Position numbers and translations under genes: made by a program. From assembly GCF_000350225.1 (NCBI RefSeq), contig NW_005178667.1, positions 1 through 64,000 of the forward strand: a stretch of DNA of 64,000 nucleotides, read 5' to 3'. Under the pieces are notes generated by a model. The model made no database searches. It was not told where the DNA came from and saw only the letters and a program-made list of their open reading frames with translations. The DNA is from Chondrus crispus. Lineage: Eukaryota; Rhodophyta; Florideophyceae; Gigartinales; Gigartinaceae. This document shows positions 50,001 through 59,969 of this stretch, in pieces. How positions within the stretch are numbered: position 1 is the first letter of the stretch; each line of letters opens with the position of its first letter.

Positions 50001-51872
50001 TCTTGAATGTCCCGTCAAATGACCAACATCGTAAGAGGCCTGGCCAACTGAAGCACCTCCATTTCCGAATGAACTGTACCTTCGTGTGCTATCTGAATAG
50101 CACTGCAGTTCAGAGGCACCCATCGACCTAAGTTGAGAAATAGTCTCTGACCCGGTGAGAAGAGATGCAGGGTTGGCAGCAGTAGCTCGCAGCGAAATCA
50201 CGTGATCAAACGCTAAGTTGTAGTCACGACTCTTAAACTGCTCGTCATGCTTTGAGGTCATTCTTCCTAGCTTGATTAGGATTGTTCCTAGGTAGAAACG
50301 GTTAGAGCCTTCATGCTGCGGACGCTTGAACTGGGCTGTGAATGAAAACGATGAACATGCCGGTATCGTAGTGGGAATACACTCGCAGCTCTCTTCCCCA
50401 TCACGTGCGATGCTGAAGGCTCCCCCCCCTGATTCAGTTACTATGACGTTAATAAATAGAGGCGCATCATGTTTAGTCTCATTCCACACCGTAACAACCT
50501 CCTCGTCAGTCTGTTCGTCGTTGTCAAAAGAGATGTCTGTGTCTTGTCGATTTGATTTAGACGCAAATTTAGGCCTCTTGACTGCGATAATCGGTTCGGT
50601 TCCGTCTGCACCGAGGTTTAGCGTTGTCTCGTGGGCAATTCCCTCCTCGTCTATAACAGTGAGGACTAAGCTGGCTGTACTTTCTTGGTCAGATATATCA
50701 GGGGCTGCCCAAAATGTCAACATCATATCTTCGTAGCCTCCTGCACCATCGGTTTCAAAGTTGACTGTCCCTGAAATGACAGAAAGCAACGTGCTATTGG
50801 GGTAGTCTGGATTCGTCTCGAGGTTTGCCGACACCGGGCGTATACTTCCATTGAGCTGAACAACCCTAATGTTGATTGCATATGGAAGCGGAACTCGCGC
50901 AACCCTGTAGCCAAGGTCAATGTCAATAGTCTCTTCGAAACCAACGAGTGAGCTAAATTCCACTTCATGAACGATTTCCGGGACTATATGTGACGGTAAA
51001 GCACACCCCTCTAAACCATCGGTAAACGGGTTGATGCTGACCTCAAGAGATTCCGGCGGGTCTAAAAAGCGTCGATTCACTTCTGATGGATGCCGCATGA
51101 GGTTTGGAAAAATCGGAGCCGTGATTTTTGCACTTCTCGCCTGGAAGACCTCAGGCATGCTCGGAGACGATAGTACATATCTGCTTGCAATTGACGCTCG
51201 CTCTGGCCCAGATACATAGACTCTTTCTTCACCGAAAAGGTCGAGGTCTTCCCAATGTGGCCCGTTAGATCTCTCCTTCTGTCGTGGTAGGGACTTCGGT
51301 TTGTCTTTGGTTGCGGGATTTGGAATTGTTGAGCTGTTTCGTGATAAAGCGAAAGAAGAAGCGCTAGGTTTCCCTGGACTCTTTGGGGGTAACCTTGGGC
51401 TAGGCGGAATGTTGTCAACTCCTGATCCATTGGTAGATGAAGCGAAACCTGCATCGTTTGAAATGGTGGGGTCATTCTCACGAGCCGAATCGTGGTGAAG
51501 AGAAGAGGTGCCATCAGCGAGCGCGTGTTCTTTCCTTGAAGATGAATGGCGAAGGAGAGTAGGATGCATGAGAGCCCCACGTTCCATAGAATGCTCCTCG
51601 TACGCATGGGGCGAATCCATCAAATCCGCTACTGAGTGAGGCGCCAAGTTGTGACTAGGCGAAACACTGTTGGGGCTGTCGTGCATGGGGGATGGTGCGA
51701 AGGTAACGCGTGGTTGCTCCTGCACAGATGGAGAAAGAGCAGGAGCGAGAAAGGAGGGGGATGGGTTGCAGATAACGTCTGAATGACGGAGCTGTGGATA
51801 TATGGAAGCAGAGGGACGAAGAGCAGCGATTGCAGAGTGTTCAGATTGTGGCGGAGTGGATGGCGCAAGCAT
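47100..51872 (-). CDS. 1590-aa protein with possible ASH/PapD-like repeats and TPYGK motifs
   Basis: A single-exon frame from ATG 51872. Residues 1-260 are Ser/Pro-rich and disordered. Residues about 270-590 hold beta-rich segments (VEFSSLVGFEETIDIDLGYR, LPYAINIRVVQLNGSIRPVS, VVTVWNETKHDAPLFINV) of the immunoglobulin/MSP-like kind. The middle is low complexity. A short motif TPYGK(M/L)VGYE occurs twice (near 950 and 968). From about 1160 another beta-sandwich series follows (VEPGHLVLQPEQRAEVVIKR, KRLRVFNGTSRGRVIQMWVG, ATVEVCFKGQN, HHTGYLNIKMG), resembling tandem ASH/PapD-like domains of SPD-2/CEP192-type spindle-pole proteins. Family assignment is tentative; no enzymatic motif is seen. Confidence 0.6.
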   Translation of the reverse strand: MLAPSTPPQSEHSAIAALRPSASIYPQLRHSDVICNPSPSFLAPALSPSVQEQPRVTFAPSPMHDSPNSVSPSHNLAPHSVADLMDSPHAYEEHSMERGALMHPTLLRHSSSRKEHALADGTSSLHHDSARENDPTISNDAGFASSTNGSGVDNIPPSPRLPPKSPGKPSASSFALSRNSSTIPNPATKDKPKSLPRQKERSNGPHWEDLDLFGEERVYVSGPERASIASRYVLSSPSMPEVFQARSAKITAPIFPNLMRHPSEVNRRFLDPPESLEVSINPFTDGLEGCALPSHIVPEIVHEVEFSSLVGFEETIDIDLGYRVARVPLPYAINIRVVQLNGSIRPVSANLETNPDYPNSTLLSVISGTVNFETDGAGGYEDMMLTFWAAPDISDQESTASLVLTVIDEEGIAHETTLNLGADGTEPIIAVKRPKFASKSNRQDTDISFDNDEQTDEEVVTVWNETKHDAPLFINVIVTESGGGAFSIARDGEESCECIPTTIPACSSFSFTAQFKRPQHEGSNRFYLGTILIKLGRMTSKHDEQFKSRDYNLAFDHVISLRATAANPASLLTGSETISQLRSMGASELQCYSDSTRRYSSFGNGGASVGQASYDVGHLTGHSRSGDQDDSTLDDSLNRRMASVPSHDDSNIMNFEPLDVVVSASGIDAVTKDFEYGPLCEGIFSLMDPVEWVVCEPAEETRRTDVPTETTETTQEQLVKSDRASLVQSELSRNSEARDFKGPTSSRQSPHPATVSSNALQASFGSGASQHQNSIPAGQRSDSILEYSNIRQTSSQKEIKGLEDPRSSPQSSCTSAVNSGLPEPEPSRENEASRTPASTPSQHRSHAISTLAARRHSEAGHEDSGNICSAESHRSEKTVNSHDHESRSLVDQKQRTKSQSTSSSETMTTKSTPKTPKQSSLSPDRKEQLVSKQGGIISRDGYPYHVLSEATPYGKMVGYEGGTVAKRTAAKTPYGKLVGYESNDFVQKVDPAMRKLEFLEGINSSRSVGFMAKVHDGAPVPITAPMKLEGLKAALRPLTPAMSDTKKHVLPFKPSLLSGATSGAIESAPINSEETAGRTLRNAAMHGDMTSGLSHETARGKPSVDPMPTLPQLLRRSSSAATYASAKSWSTKQNSSAEDKPKLRLPRKMRTKGVILAPDTESVVLPLCSGSKSNMEVHIKVLAKPTRPGSAHVIVEPGHLVLQPEQRAEVVIKRNIAKEKKLSLLLICKLLGRPEPGSSYEVPLFVESNSRRSSAVKFSIDRPTLTYYRTTEASCSKRLRVFNGTSRGRVIQMWVGSTQLKDHEHEPSSVFKLVSPSNVSIGAQSCATVEVCFKGQNSAAHHTGYLNIKMGRKTQILQMFGYSGSSDIRFEFSTSKVLLARNIGNRYGFVLVTGPEDSTEYSKAEKVILGPGAEFEFKMPYGSGSSIFAGDEISRRRYCAAMLLNPSSFADKEGKNKVFSSHFPGQEEAISAEGLDFSDASTTSLHYASRMFFIGLHRFQLDMDMNMVVPVSSSDASNVQNWGASIDVDGYVHIYNNDPEEPLRYEMEGAGPERGEIPPLGDARNIRYRERVVVRSRGRAVQLAAPLRVS

Positions 51873-52525
51873 TTTCCGACAGAGACTAGGAGATTGAGGG
51901 AACGGAGGGATGAATAACCATCATGTTGCCTTCGAAGAATGGTTGTCTGAATGGGAAGAGGATAAATTGCTTTACGCTGAACGATTTCGAAAAAAGCGCT
52001 TGGCGTCCCAGCTATTCACATTATGCGCTTTGCGCGTCCACTGTCGTTCAAATTTAAACCGCTAATATTGTGCTCCCGCCAAAAGTTTTTGAAATCGATT
52101 TGGCACATCACATGCCCCGCTGCCTGAATTTACTTAAGTAATTAATTTTCGACTCTGTCAAATTTCCGATCTCCACCTCCACGTGTATCTAGAGAGAGAG
52201 ATCCTTAACACACGAGACGCTTCCACACTTGTCGCAACTCAATTGGACGTATTTGGCAAAGATCTTTAATGCCATTTCAGCCCTGAAGCGCACGAATTAA
52301 TTTGTGCTATTCTTGTTCATTGGCTATCTTAAGTCACGTACAGTACTTTCCTCATGCCCAGTCACGGACATCGTTCTGGCCACCCATTCACCGCTTCGCT
52401 TATCAAACCGGCACGGCTTCATCCGAGAAAAGTAAATACCGTTCCCATGGTACTCCCTGCAAAGAGAGCACTATCCACGTCCGCACCCTTGCTTCCTCGC
52501 GATTGCGCATCTTTCCCGTGCCGCC
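51873..52525. promoter_or_regulatory. Divergent promoter region
   Basis: It lies between the 1590-aa gene (minus) and the plastid membrane-protein gene (plus). AT-rich at 52130-52160; an ACGTACAGTACT motif is at 52336; C-rich leader before 52526. Confidence 0.4.
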
Positions 52526-53335
52526 ATGCAAGCAGCGTTTGCAACAACGGGCCAGTTGCCTACGTTTTCCAAGTCTCTAAACCCTTCCTTGTCACGATGT
52601 TCACCGACTTCAACGCACATCACTGCTCGTCGTGCACGTTTTTCAGCCTCGCTTTCCTCTCCATTCCCACTTCCTGATTTATTTTCCTTTCCCAACGTCG
52701 TCTTCCTCTCGTCAACGGCCTCATCTGACTTTCGCCCAGAGCTTGTCGGCTCTTTGCTGTGGACGGCAGGTCTCTACCTCGGCTTTTCCCAGAGCAAACG
52801 ATGGGGGTCTATGGTTTTTGACGCTCAAGCAAAGTTATTAAGATCCTTTCAGCTTCCAGAATTGGCAGTCGAGGTCCTTGTCCTTCCCACACATTCGCTT
52901 CCGTTTCTCGCGACAGGCTTCGGCATAGATGCAGTTCTTCGCCACGCAAATGGCGGAAGTGCTGTTTGGGCCATTGCTGCCGGTTTATCGGTAGCAAGTT
53001 ATGGTGGAATTTACGAACTCGCGAGGTCCTCGGTCACCCCAAAAAAGCTTTCTGAGGAAGACCAGCGACGATATGACTTGTTTGACGACTTTGCAAGAAG
53101 AAAATTACGGGCATGTGGTATGTGCCATTTAATTGACATTAAGGAGGCTGTGCGAGGCGACCCAAAAGCAAGATCCCTCACTTATCTTTCTGATGAAAGC
53201 TTAAGGAGGTTTGTACGAAACCGGTTCCCAAAGGCGAAACGGTCCCCCAATGGGTATTATCGGGGTTTATCTCTTCTGGATTTGAGTGAAGCTGCAAGAC
53301 AGTCGGCTCAGTATGGAAGCTTTGAAGAAGGATAG
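52526..53335 (+). CDS. Putative plastid membrane protein of unknown function
   Basis: The 269-aa protein starts at ATG 52526 in a good context (ccgccATG). It has a Ser/Thr/Arg-rich transit-like N-terminus (1-45). Hydrophobic segments lie near 70-88, 115-130 and 145-165 (VWAIAAGLSVASYGGIYEL). A charged C-terminal domain follows (180-265): DLFDDFARRKLRACGMCHLI, with a CGMC pair, then YLSDESLRRFVRNRFP and NGYYRGLSLLDLSEAA. I do not recognise the family. The C-terminal domain looks conserved (few low-complexity residues), so it is probably a real gene. Confidence 0.7.
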   Translation: MQAAFATTGQLPTFSKSLNPSLSRCSPTSTHITARRARFSASLSSPFPLPDLFSFPNVVFLSSTASSDFRPELVGSLLWTAGLYLGFSQSKRWGSMVFDAQAKLLRSFQLPELAVEVLVLPTHSLPFLATGFGIDAVLRHANGGSAVWAIAAGLSVASYGGIYELARSSVTPKKLSEEDQRRYDLFDDFARRKLRACGMCHLIDIKEAVRGDPKARSLTYLSDESLRRFVRNRFPKAKRSPNGYYRGLSLLDLSEAARQSAQYGSFEEG

Positions 53336-53450
53336 TGAGTTGCAGTGAGTAGAGTTGCTCATTAGCTAAAATACGAAAAGCAAGCTGGGCGTGAGCAGGG
53401 GCGAGCGCCATGAGTTGCAGGCGCCAGATATTGGTGCTCATATTTCGCGT

Positions 53451-54692
53451 TCAAAAGGTGTGTATAAAGAAGCCGGAGCGCAGCTTGGGCTCAAACCATG
53501 TCGACTTAGGGGGCATCACCTCCCCATGGTCTGAAACCTGAAAGAGTTGTTTCACAGTGACGGGATGCAGAGCGAAAGCTACAGTGCCATCACCTTTTCG
53601 CACTCTGTCTTCCAAGTAGGGAACTCCTCGAATGCCACCGACAAAATCTATGCGGTCGCTCTTTCGAGGATCTTCGATGCCCAAGAGCGGCCCCAACACG
53701 TTTCTTTGAAGCAGGCTAGCATCGAGAGCGTCCGCCACGCCGCACTTCTCTTTTGGCGGGGGCAACGTGAATGAGTGCCAATCATCCTCCAAAAAGACGT
53801 ACACAGAGCCAGGGTTTTCCGGTACTTCTGACGGCGACTTTGCCATCCTTGTCAACTCGCCTATCTCCGACAGCTGTTGTATGAATTCGGATGGTTTAAA
53901 AGTGGGCGGAGGCCTTACGATGCGATTGTAGGCTAAGATATTGAGCTGGCTGGCTGGGAAGAGGACGGTGAGAAAACAATTAAATTCCTCCTCCCCCGTC
54001 CACGCTTCCCCAATGCTGGCCTTCCTTTCACGACCGACTCGGGCTGCACTCGCCGCTCGATGGTGTCCGTCAGCAATGTACGACACGGGAACGTCAGACG
54101 CGAAGAGATCCACGAGCTGGTGGCTGTGTGACTCTGACAAAACCCAGACCTTGTGCAGAACGCCGTCATCGCCTGGCGGGACGTCGAAGAGCGTGTCCTC
54201 CATGACGGCGTGATTGACAATCTTGTCGACGTCGACGACGTCGGGGTAGGCCAGGAAGACCGGGCCGACGTTGGCGGACAGGTGATCCGTCAGACGAGTG
54301 CGGTCTTCCTCCTTCTTCGCGCGCGTGCGCTCATGGCGCTTGATGACACCAGCGTCGTAATCGGAAACGGCGGCCAGCGAGACCAGGCCTCGCTGGGACC
54401 GGCCGTGAAGCGTCTGCTCATAGACGTAGAGGCGGGGTTCGGAGGCGCGCACGAGGGAGGAAGAGCGCTGGAGTGAAGCGAGGGCCGCGTGCGCGGCGGT
54501 GTAGGTCTCGGCCGCGGCGGCGTCGTCGGGGAGACTGGCGTCCGGGCGGACGACGGAGATGAAGGAGGAGGGGTTCGCGTCCAGGATGGCGCGGGCCTCC
54601 GGGAGCGAGACGACGTCGTAGGGAGGGCAGACCAGAGACGCGGCGACGTCGTTGGAGGAGGGGAGGAGGGGGCGGAAGGCTTTGATCTTCAT
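53451..54692 (-). CDS. DUF1015 family protein (SerK/SbnI-like)
   Basis: The 413-aa protein has full DUF1015 length and motifs: AFRPLLPSSN, VCPPYDVVSLPEARA, GLVSLAAVSDYDAGVIKRHE, RTRAKKEEDRTRL, YIADGHHRAASAAR, and the C-terminal MPPKSTWFEPKLRSGFFIHT. Prokaryotic members include ADP- or ATP-dependent free-serine kinases of the ParB/Srx fold; GHHR and the KHE region are the core of that site. The substrate here is not known. No clear targeting peptide: it starts directly with MKIKAFRP. A single-exon, GC-rich 5' half is preceded by a short leader. Confidence 0.9.
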   Translation of the reverse strand: MKIKAFRPLLPSSNDVAASLVCPPYDVVSLPEARAILDANPSSFISVVRPDASLPDDAAAAETYTAAHAALASLQRSSSLVRASEPRLYVYEQTLHGRSQRGLVSLAAVSDYDAGVIKRHERTRAKKEEDRTRLTDHLSANVGPVFLAYPDVVDVDKIVNHAVMEDTLFDVPPGDDGVLHKVWVLSESHSHQLVDLFASDVPVSYIADGHHRAASAARVGRERKASIGEAWTGEEEFNCFLTVLFPASQLNILAYNRIVRPPPTFKPSEFIQQLSEIGELTRMAKSPSEVPENPGSVYVFLEDDWHSFTLPPPKEKCGVADALDASLLQRNVLGPLLGIEDPRKSDRIDFVGGIRGVPYLEDRVRKGDGTVAFALHPVTVKQLFQVSDHGEVMPPKSTWFEPKLRSGFFIHTF

Positions 54693-56236
54693 GACGACTG
54701 GAGAGCGGGGAGCGGACGAGGGCGTTTAATGTGTTGATGGCGGATGGGTCACCGTGGATAAATGGTGGGATGAATGAAGAACGGACGGCGACGTGAGGAT
54801 GCGGGTGGAGAGAGTCGCCTGCACCAATTGCACCGTGCGAGGGCAGTACAGATCGGTATTGTACTTATACTGTACCGTCGGGAAATGCAGATCTATGCAC
54901 GTGCTGTGCACGTGGGCGGAGATAATGAGTATCTTTCTAAAGCTCTAAGGTTTTATCGCTGTGCACGTTTTTTCCGTCTTCGCGCACGTGTCCTGTACGG
55001 TACCCTTGGTACGGTACAGAACTTGTACAGTGGCGTGCTCCTCGTGCAAGGCATTACACTACGGTATCACACCCACGTTCGTCATGCAGGCTGCATGATG
55101 TAGCTCGGGAACACGGCAGGTGCGGTAATACAGTTGTACATTACCCCATCTTCCAACAATTGTTGCAGCCCTGTTTCTGCAGCATGCAGGCTGCCAACTG
55201 TTTTGACTCAGAGCAAGTCTAGCACCATCTTAGCATTTTCAATCATCAATTCTACAGCCACAGTCCTTTCTTGAATGGCACACCCTCACAGCTATGGTCG
55301 TCCTATCAGTCGCATCCCTAGCTTTGGGAACAACGGCTAAATATACAGTATTGTGAGCGTTATCATTGGAGACGGAGCTAACAATTATTCTCAGTTCTCA
55401 AAGGACTTGAACAATATCTGCAAAGTCCTCGCAGCACATCCTGTTGTTGTCAAAGGCGTCTTATGAGAGATAGCTCGCAGCACATCGTGTTGTCATAACT
55501 CATTGCAGCCTCGTTCGCAAACCTTAAACGGGCTTTGAGATCGCACATGCACTCGCTTCTGAGCTGAAACAATAAGGCGGTGACGCTATTTAACACAAAT
55601 ACACACAAATCAAGGTCTGACCCCCTCCGTAGTAGATCAGGCAGGAGCTTAATTTAAAACAGGATTAGACAACAATGAGCTTGTATGCGCTTTCAGATGA
55701 AAATCTGCAAGCGCAACCAAGACCACGGCGTCTAGGGACTGGAGCGAAAGTGATAGTTGCTCAGCAGACTCGCAAGAAACCGTATCTGCCCCCACGTATG
55801 AACAATCCTGCTGGCTGTAGACAACCTGAAACGACAATGCGGTCAAAGTTGTTAATCTGCCAGAACTTGAAAATCCCAAAACTCCTGTTCATGTCCCAAG
55901 TCAGACGATGCAATGGTAGCAGACTAGCAAACTTCACGAGGTGTAAACGGAAAACAGGGTATAGGGCCGCAGACTTCACAACCGCCGGTGCCCTCCATTC
56001 AAGTGCACGCTTCCTCTGCAACTCACCGGCAACACGCGCACTTCTCGTACGTCAACAACATGCCTCCAATATGATAGGATTGCTCCTTACGACTAACGCC
56101 GGCGCTATTAATTTCGCTGGGATAGTTTGAAAGCTCTGTCCATGCACCGTACTCCCAACAAATCCCACTGCGAGACAGAAAGTCATAGGGGAGCACCATG
56201 GAATGGTTTCTTATGGTTAAGATCATTTTTCGTGAA
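54693..56236. other. Long intergenic region, no recognised gene
   Basis: Frames of 60-150 codons (for example 55675-56130 plus and 55649-56021 minus) overlap each other and show no domain. The region is rich in GTACAGT/ACTGTAC-type motifs (54844-54876, 55000-55032) and contains TGCACGTG palindromes near 54895. Confidence 0.45.
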
Positions 56237-57729
56237 CTATCCACTTGCCACTTGAGCATCGCTGAGCGCCTTCTCAGCGGCCAGCCTTCCCGATAGCATA
56301 GCGCCATGCAAAGTCGGTGAGTTTCGGTGATCTCCACAGACGTAAACGCCCCCTCCCAATGACGTATCTTGGTCAAAGCAAAAATCAGGAGATTGTGCGG
56401 GTAACGCATTCGCAATTCTGTAAACTTTGAGCAGCGACCAATCGTCCACCTCCGCACCAAACCATTTCTTCATTTGTTGGCGAACTGCCACTTCCAACTC
56501 ATTATCGTTCCGATTGAGTTTGTCCTCCACTATCGTTGTTGAAATAAGAGTTTTGCCTGCCGGTGCGTAACTTGGTGCAACTTGCGAAGGCACAAACATG
56601 TTGTTAACCGGGCCATCTTTGTCCCCGTCCCCATTGAGAACCAGGATTGGACGCTCGATTGGCGGCGGAGTTTCCGAACTGAAGTACATGCATATACTGC
56701 CACCAGAGCGGGCCGTCGGAATCTGAGCACCAAGCAGTCGTTCAGCAGCGGGGCCCTCGACTGCCACAATGATAATTGGAGAGCTGTGTTCTTCCTTCGT
56801 TGTTTGTACGCTTCCGCTGTCAACGCTCAGCACTGGTGTGTTGAGGTGTATATCCACGTTGTCTGGTAACGTTTCTCTCATCTGTTCCGCGACTGCACCA
56901 ATTCCACTCGCCGGGAGTGAGGCTGGAGCTTCGGAGAACATCCGGAACACAAACCTGAGCATCTTAGCCGACTGGTCTGCGAGTGGAAAGAGAAAGATTC
57001 CTCGATAAAATGGACGAAAAAAGGCTTGCACAAACTCTTGTGAAAAGCCCTTTTTGGTCAAATAGTCGGCAGTAGATATGTGTGGTGCGTTTGGGTCGAG
57101 AATATCAGACACAGATGTGGCCAGAAGTTCTGTGCGGAGCAAAGCAACACGTAGCTTGTCGACAAGCGAACCAACTGGCGCGAATACGCCGGATAAAGCT
57201 AACAAAGGAGCTCGAAACGGATCCGAGATGGTATGGAACGCTCCTTGAAGACGAATAGTCGCCCCTGGTAGAAATGGCTGGAGATTCAACTGGTCATAAT
57301 GAAGCCTAGAGGCGCAATTGTCACCATGGAGCAAACACAAGTCAGCATTGTGTGCAACGTAAAATGTATTATTCTACGACACAAAACTTGGGTCATTGTT
57401 ACTTACTGCTGACGGCACTCGGGGTAGGCCTCGATAAAAACCTGGAAACCACGGTCGAGGACAAAGCCGTCGACGACGTCTGTACGCACACGTCCGCCAA
57501 CGGCGTCAGATGCCTCAAGCAAAGTGACGGGAACGCCAGCTTTTCCCAACGCGTGAGCTGCGGATAAACCTGCGACACCAGCGCCTACGACAATGGCGCG
57601 TTTCTCAGCAGTGCATTTGATTATACACCGTGATCTTACAACGCCTGTCAAAGGCTTTGTCCGGAGGAAAGGGGGGCCCGTCGCAAAGCTAAATGCGGCC
57701 AACATTGATGCACCTGTGAGCGGCGCCAT
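56237..57729 (-). CDS. Plastid FAD-dependent amine-oxidase-like oxidoreductase, two exons
   Basis: Exon 1 is 57729-57407, the intron 57406-57306 (101 nt, GTAAGT...CTAG, phase 2), exon 2 57305-56237, giving 463 aa. The splice joins [10 protein letters not shown] to [17 protein letters not shown], as expected in this family. The N-terminus [18 protein letters not shown] is transit-like. The dinucleotide fold follows: [47 protein letters not shown]. The C-terminal FAD-binding end reads [31 protein letters not shown]. It belongs to the NAD(P)-binding Rossmann/amine-oxidase group found in plant plastids (carotenoid-desaturase relatives). The substrate is unknown. Confidence 0.88.
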
Positions 57730-58893
57730 CAGACTTGGTCTGTTCTCCCATGCGTGGGAGGACAATGTCGGTCGTCGAGATGGAGGGCCGGTGTGTAAGA
57801 AAGTCAACAGCGGGCAAAAGATGTGTGTGTGTTTCACATGAAGTGTATTTCATGCGCGTCGCAACTGTAGAATTTGATGCCAGCAAGGTAAGCCTTGAGC
57901 TCAATGTTGGCCAATCCTGGGAGCTCATTCATGATTTAAGGTCAAAAGACGAACCTCGAAAAACCTTAACTTCTATTCTATTGTCGAATTTGATACCGGA
58001 CTGACTTCTTCACAGGTCATGTTTTTCTGTAGATCTTCCATGGCACTACGAGCATCTTCTTTGTCGAATCGGGGGGTTGTATACGTACAGCATCATCCAA
58101 CGAACAACTGAGGCCTTATTCTATTTACAAGTTGCCACAGGATGATGCGTAACAAGTCGCTTAACATTTGGTACTTCACAGTATAAACTTATATAACTAA
58201 GATATGCACAACATTTTCACGGAGGCGCTTGATACTTCTGACTATTGCTTGGGGAGCATTCGTGCAACTTGCAGCTCTGTCTTTCTCCTCCCGTTTGCTT
58301 CTATGAGGCCGGGGTCATCTATAGCACTTGACATCTTGCAATGTCGAGAGAAAGATGCGACGAATTGCTACTGAGCTGGAGTTGAAAGGTACCCTGGCGA
58401 CGAAGTCTGATCGAAGCCGGGCCTTTGTCCCAAATTTGTCAATTTAAATGGTCTTCATTCATCAGACAGGGGCCCATACTCAGTAACGTTGAGACCCCCC
58501 TTATGTCGAGGCACAGCCTACTTCAGGTCTACATTCATTGATATTTATTAGACTGCGATAAAATGGTGGTCCTTCAGAGCAAATCGAACCGATGCCATTG
58601 ACAAAAAAAAAAAAAAAAAGAGAGAAATAAAATGAGACATTTGATTTGATCAATCCGCCTCTTTGTAAATTTTTCTTCTTGAGCTCGTCGTCACTTTGTG
58701 CAGACTGTGCAGCACTCTGCACAGAGAATCGTTTTCGACAGCGAATGTGTCCCGAACTAGCCCTTCAGGTTACGCCTAGTACCTGCTTGTAACACGCTGG
58801 AGAGTTGGCTTTTGTTCTCTACAGAGCAGAGGAATTCCAAGCTTGCGTAACAGGTTTGCATTGCAAACTACGGCACCAAGACAAGGAGGAGCA
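57730..58893. other. Divergent promoter and intergenic region
   Basis: No gene recognised. A 17-A run lies at 58603-58619. It is flanked by the FAD-protein start (minus) and the YqeY start (plus). Confidence 0.4.
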
Positions 58894-59623
58894 ATGGCAT
58901 CGCCCGTCATGCGCGGAAGGACTGCTTTCGTTGTGACATCCGGCCGGACCTTCTTGCGAGCCTCACAACTCACCAGGCATGTATGTCCGGCGGTGAGGCG
59001 ATTTTCTGCCAGCCGCACACCTAGAGCCTCAATTGAGACTGAAGTTGGTCAGAAAATGAAGGATGCGATGAAGTCCAAGGACAAGGATGCTCTCAGAGCA
59101 CTGCGCGGAATTCGCGCAGCCTTTCTGAACGCCCTAAAGGAAACTGGAAGCGGGGACACGCTACCAGATGATGTGGCGATGACGCAACTGAGAAAGCTTG
59201 CAAAGATGCGCACGGAGAGTATTGCCATGTTCCGGGATGGAGGGCGAGATGATTTAGCTGAGGCCGAGCAAAAGGAATTAGAAATCATTGAACAGTGGTT
59301 GCCAAGCTTGGTGGGTGAAGAGCAGACTACGGCTTGGGCAAAGGAAGCCATTGAGAAGACCGGTGCTTCGAAGAAGGGGGACATGGGTAAGGTTATGGGG
59401 TAAGTTTAACGTCAATTCGTTTCTATGCGCGTGTTCCTGGAACTGGTTACTCGGCATTGCGCGATATTTATCAAACCGATTCTCTGACAGAGCTGCTTCC
59501 GGTTTGTTTCCACTTGGATTGGTTGGCTCATGTTTTTTTGTACAAAGGGCAGTTATGAAGGACCACAAACAAGAAGTGGATGGTACTCTTTTGAGGGAGA
59601 TCGTTCAGAAGCTCCTCGCATAA
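58894..59623 (+). CDS. GatB/YqeY family protein, organelle-type, two exons
   Basis: Exon 1 is 58894-59399, the intron 59400-59547 (148 nt, GTAAGT...AAAG), exon 2 59548-59623, giving 193 aa. The splice rebuilds DMGKVMG-AVMKDHKQEVDG followed by TLLREIVQKLLA, the conserved YqeY end. The N-terminus (1-48, basic, Ser/Arg-rich) suggests import into plastid or mitochondrion. The YqeY body shows MKDAMKSKDKDALRALRGIR, LRKLAKMRTESIAMFRDGGR and LIEIIEQWLP-like ELEIIEQWLPSLV. It is related to the GatB tail that contacts tRNA; the function of stand-alone proteins is poorly known. ATG 58894 is the first ATG; the longer frame begins with TTG. Confidence 0.92.
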
Positions 59624-59969
59624 GCCGTTTCAGATATGTCTCTTGAAATGGAAACGGCGCGACGTCACGTGCGACATAGGAGTAGTTTTGTCAAAGCATG
59701 CAGGGATGCGAATGTGTTCCTCTCACTTTGTGCTGCTGAAATTCCCAGATGAATGGCAAAGATGCACCAGAAATGTTTTGCTTTAAAATTATGCGGGAAT
59801 GCTACTGTACACCAAAATTGTTTTTACTTTTTCTTTGGATCTCCCGATTCTGATTCTTGCCATCTTCGTAAACAGTGAAGCGGAATAAGGTTCGACTCCT
59901 CTTCTCAGCCATCTCAGAGTTGCGATTGACACCGAAGTCGGAACTAAAACATCCAGCGAGAAAGCCAGA
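59624..59969. other. Intergenic between YqeY and DUF1499 genes
   Basis: 346 bp; nothing recognised apart from promoter space. Confidence 0.4.

Noticed and set aside
55675-56130. 151-codon plus-strand frame
   Set aside because: Overlaps equally long minus-strand frames, shows no domain or codon texture, and lies in repeat-like intergenic DNA.
59880-59915. tRNA-like GGTTCGACTCC sequence
   Set aside because: No pairing T-stem, anticodon arm or acceptor stem could be drawn around it.
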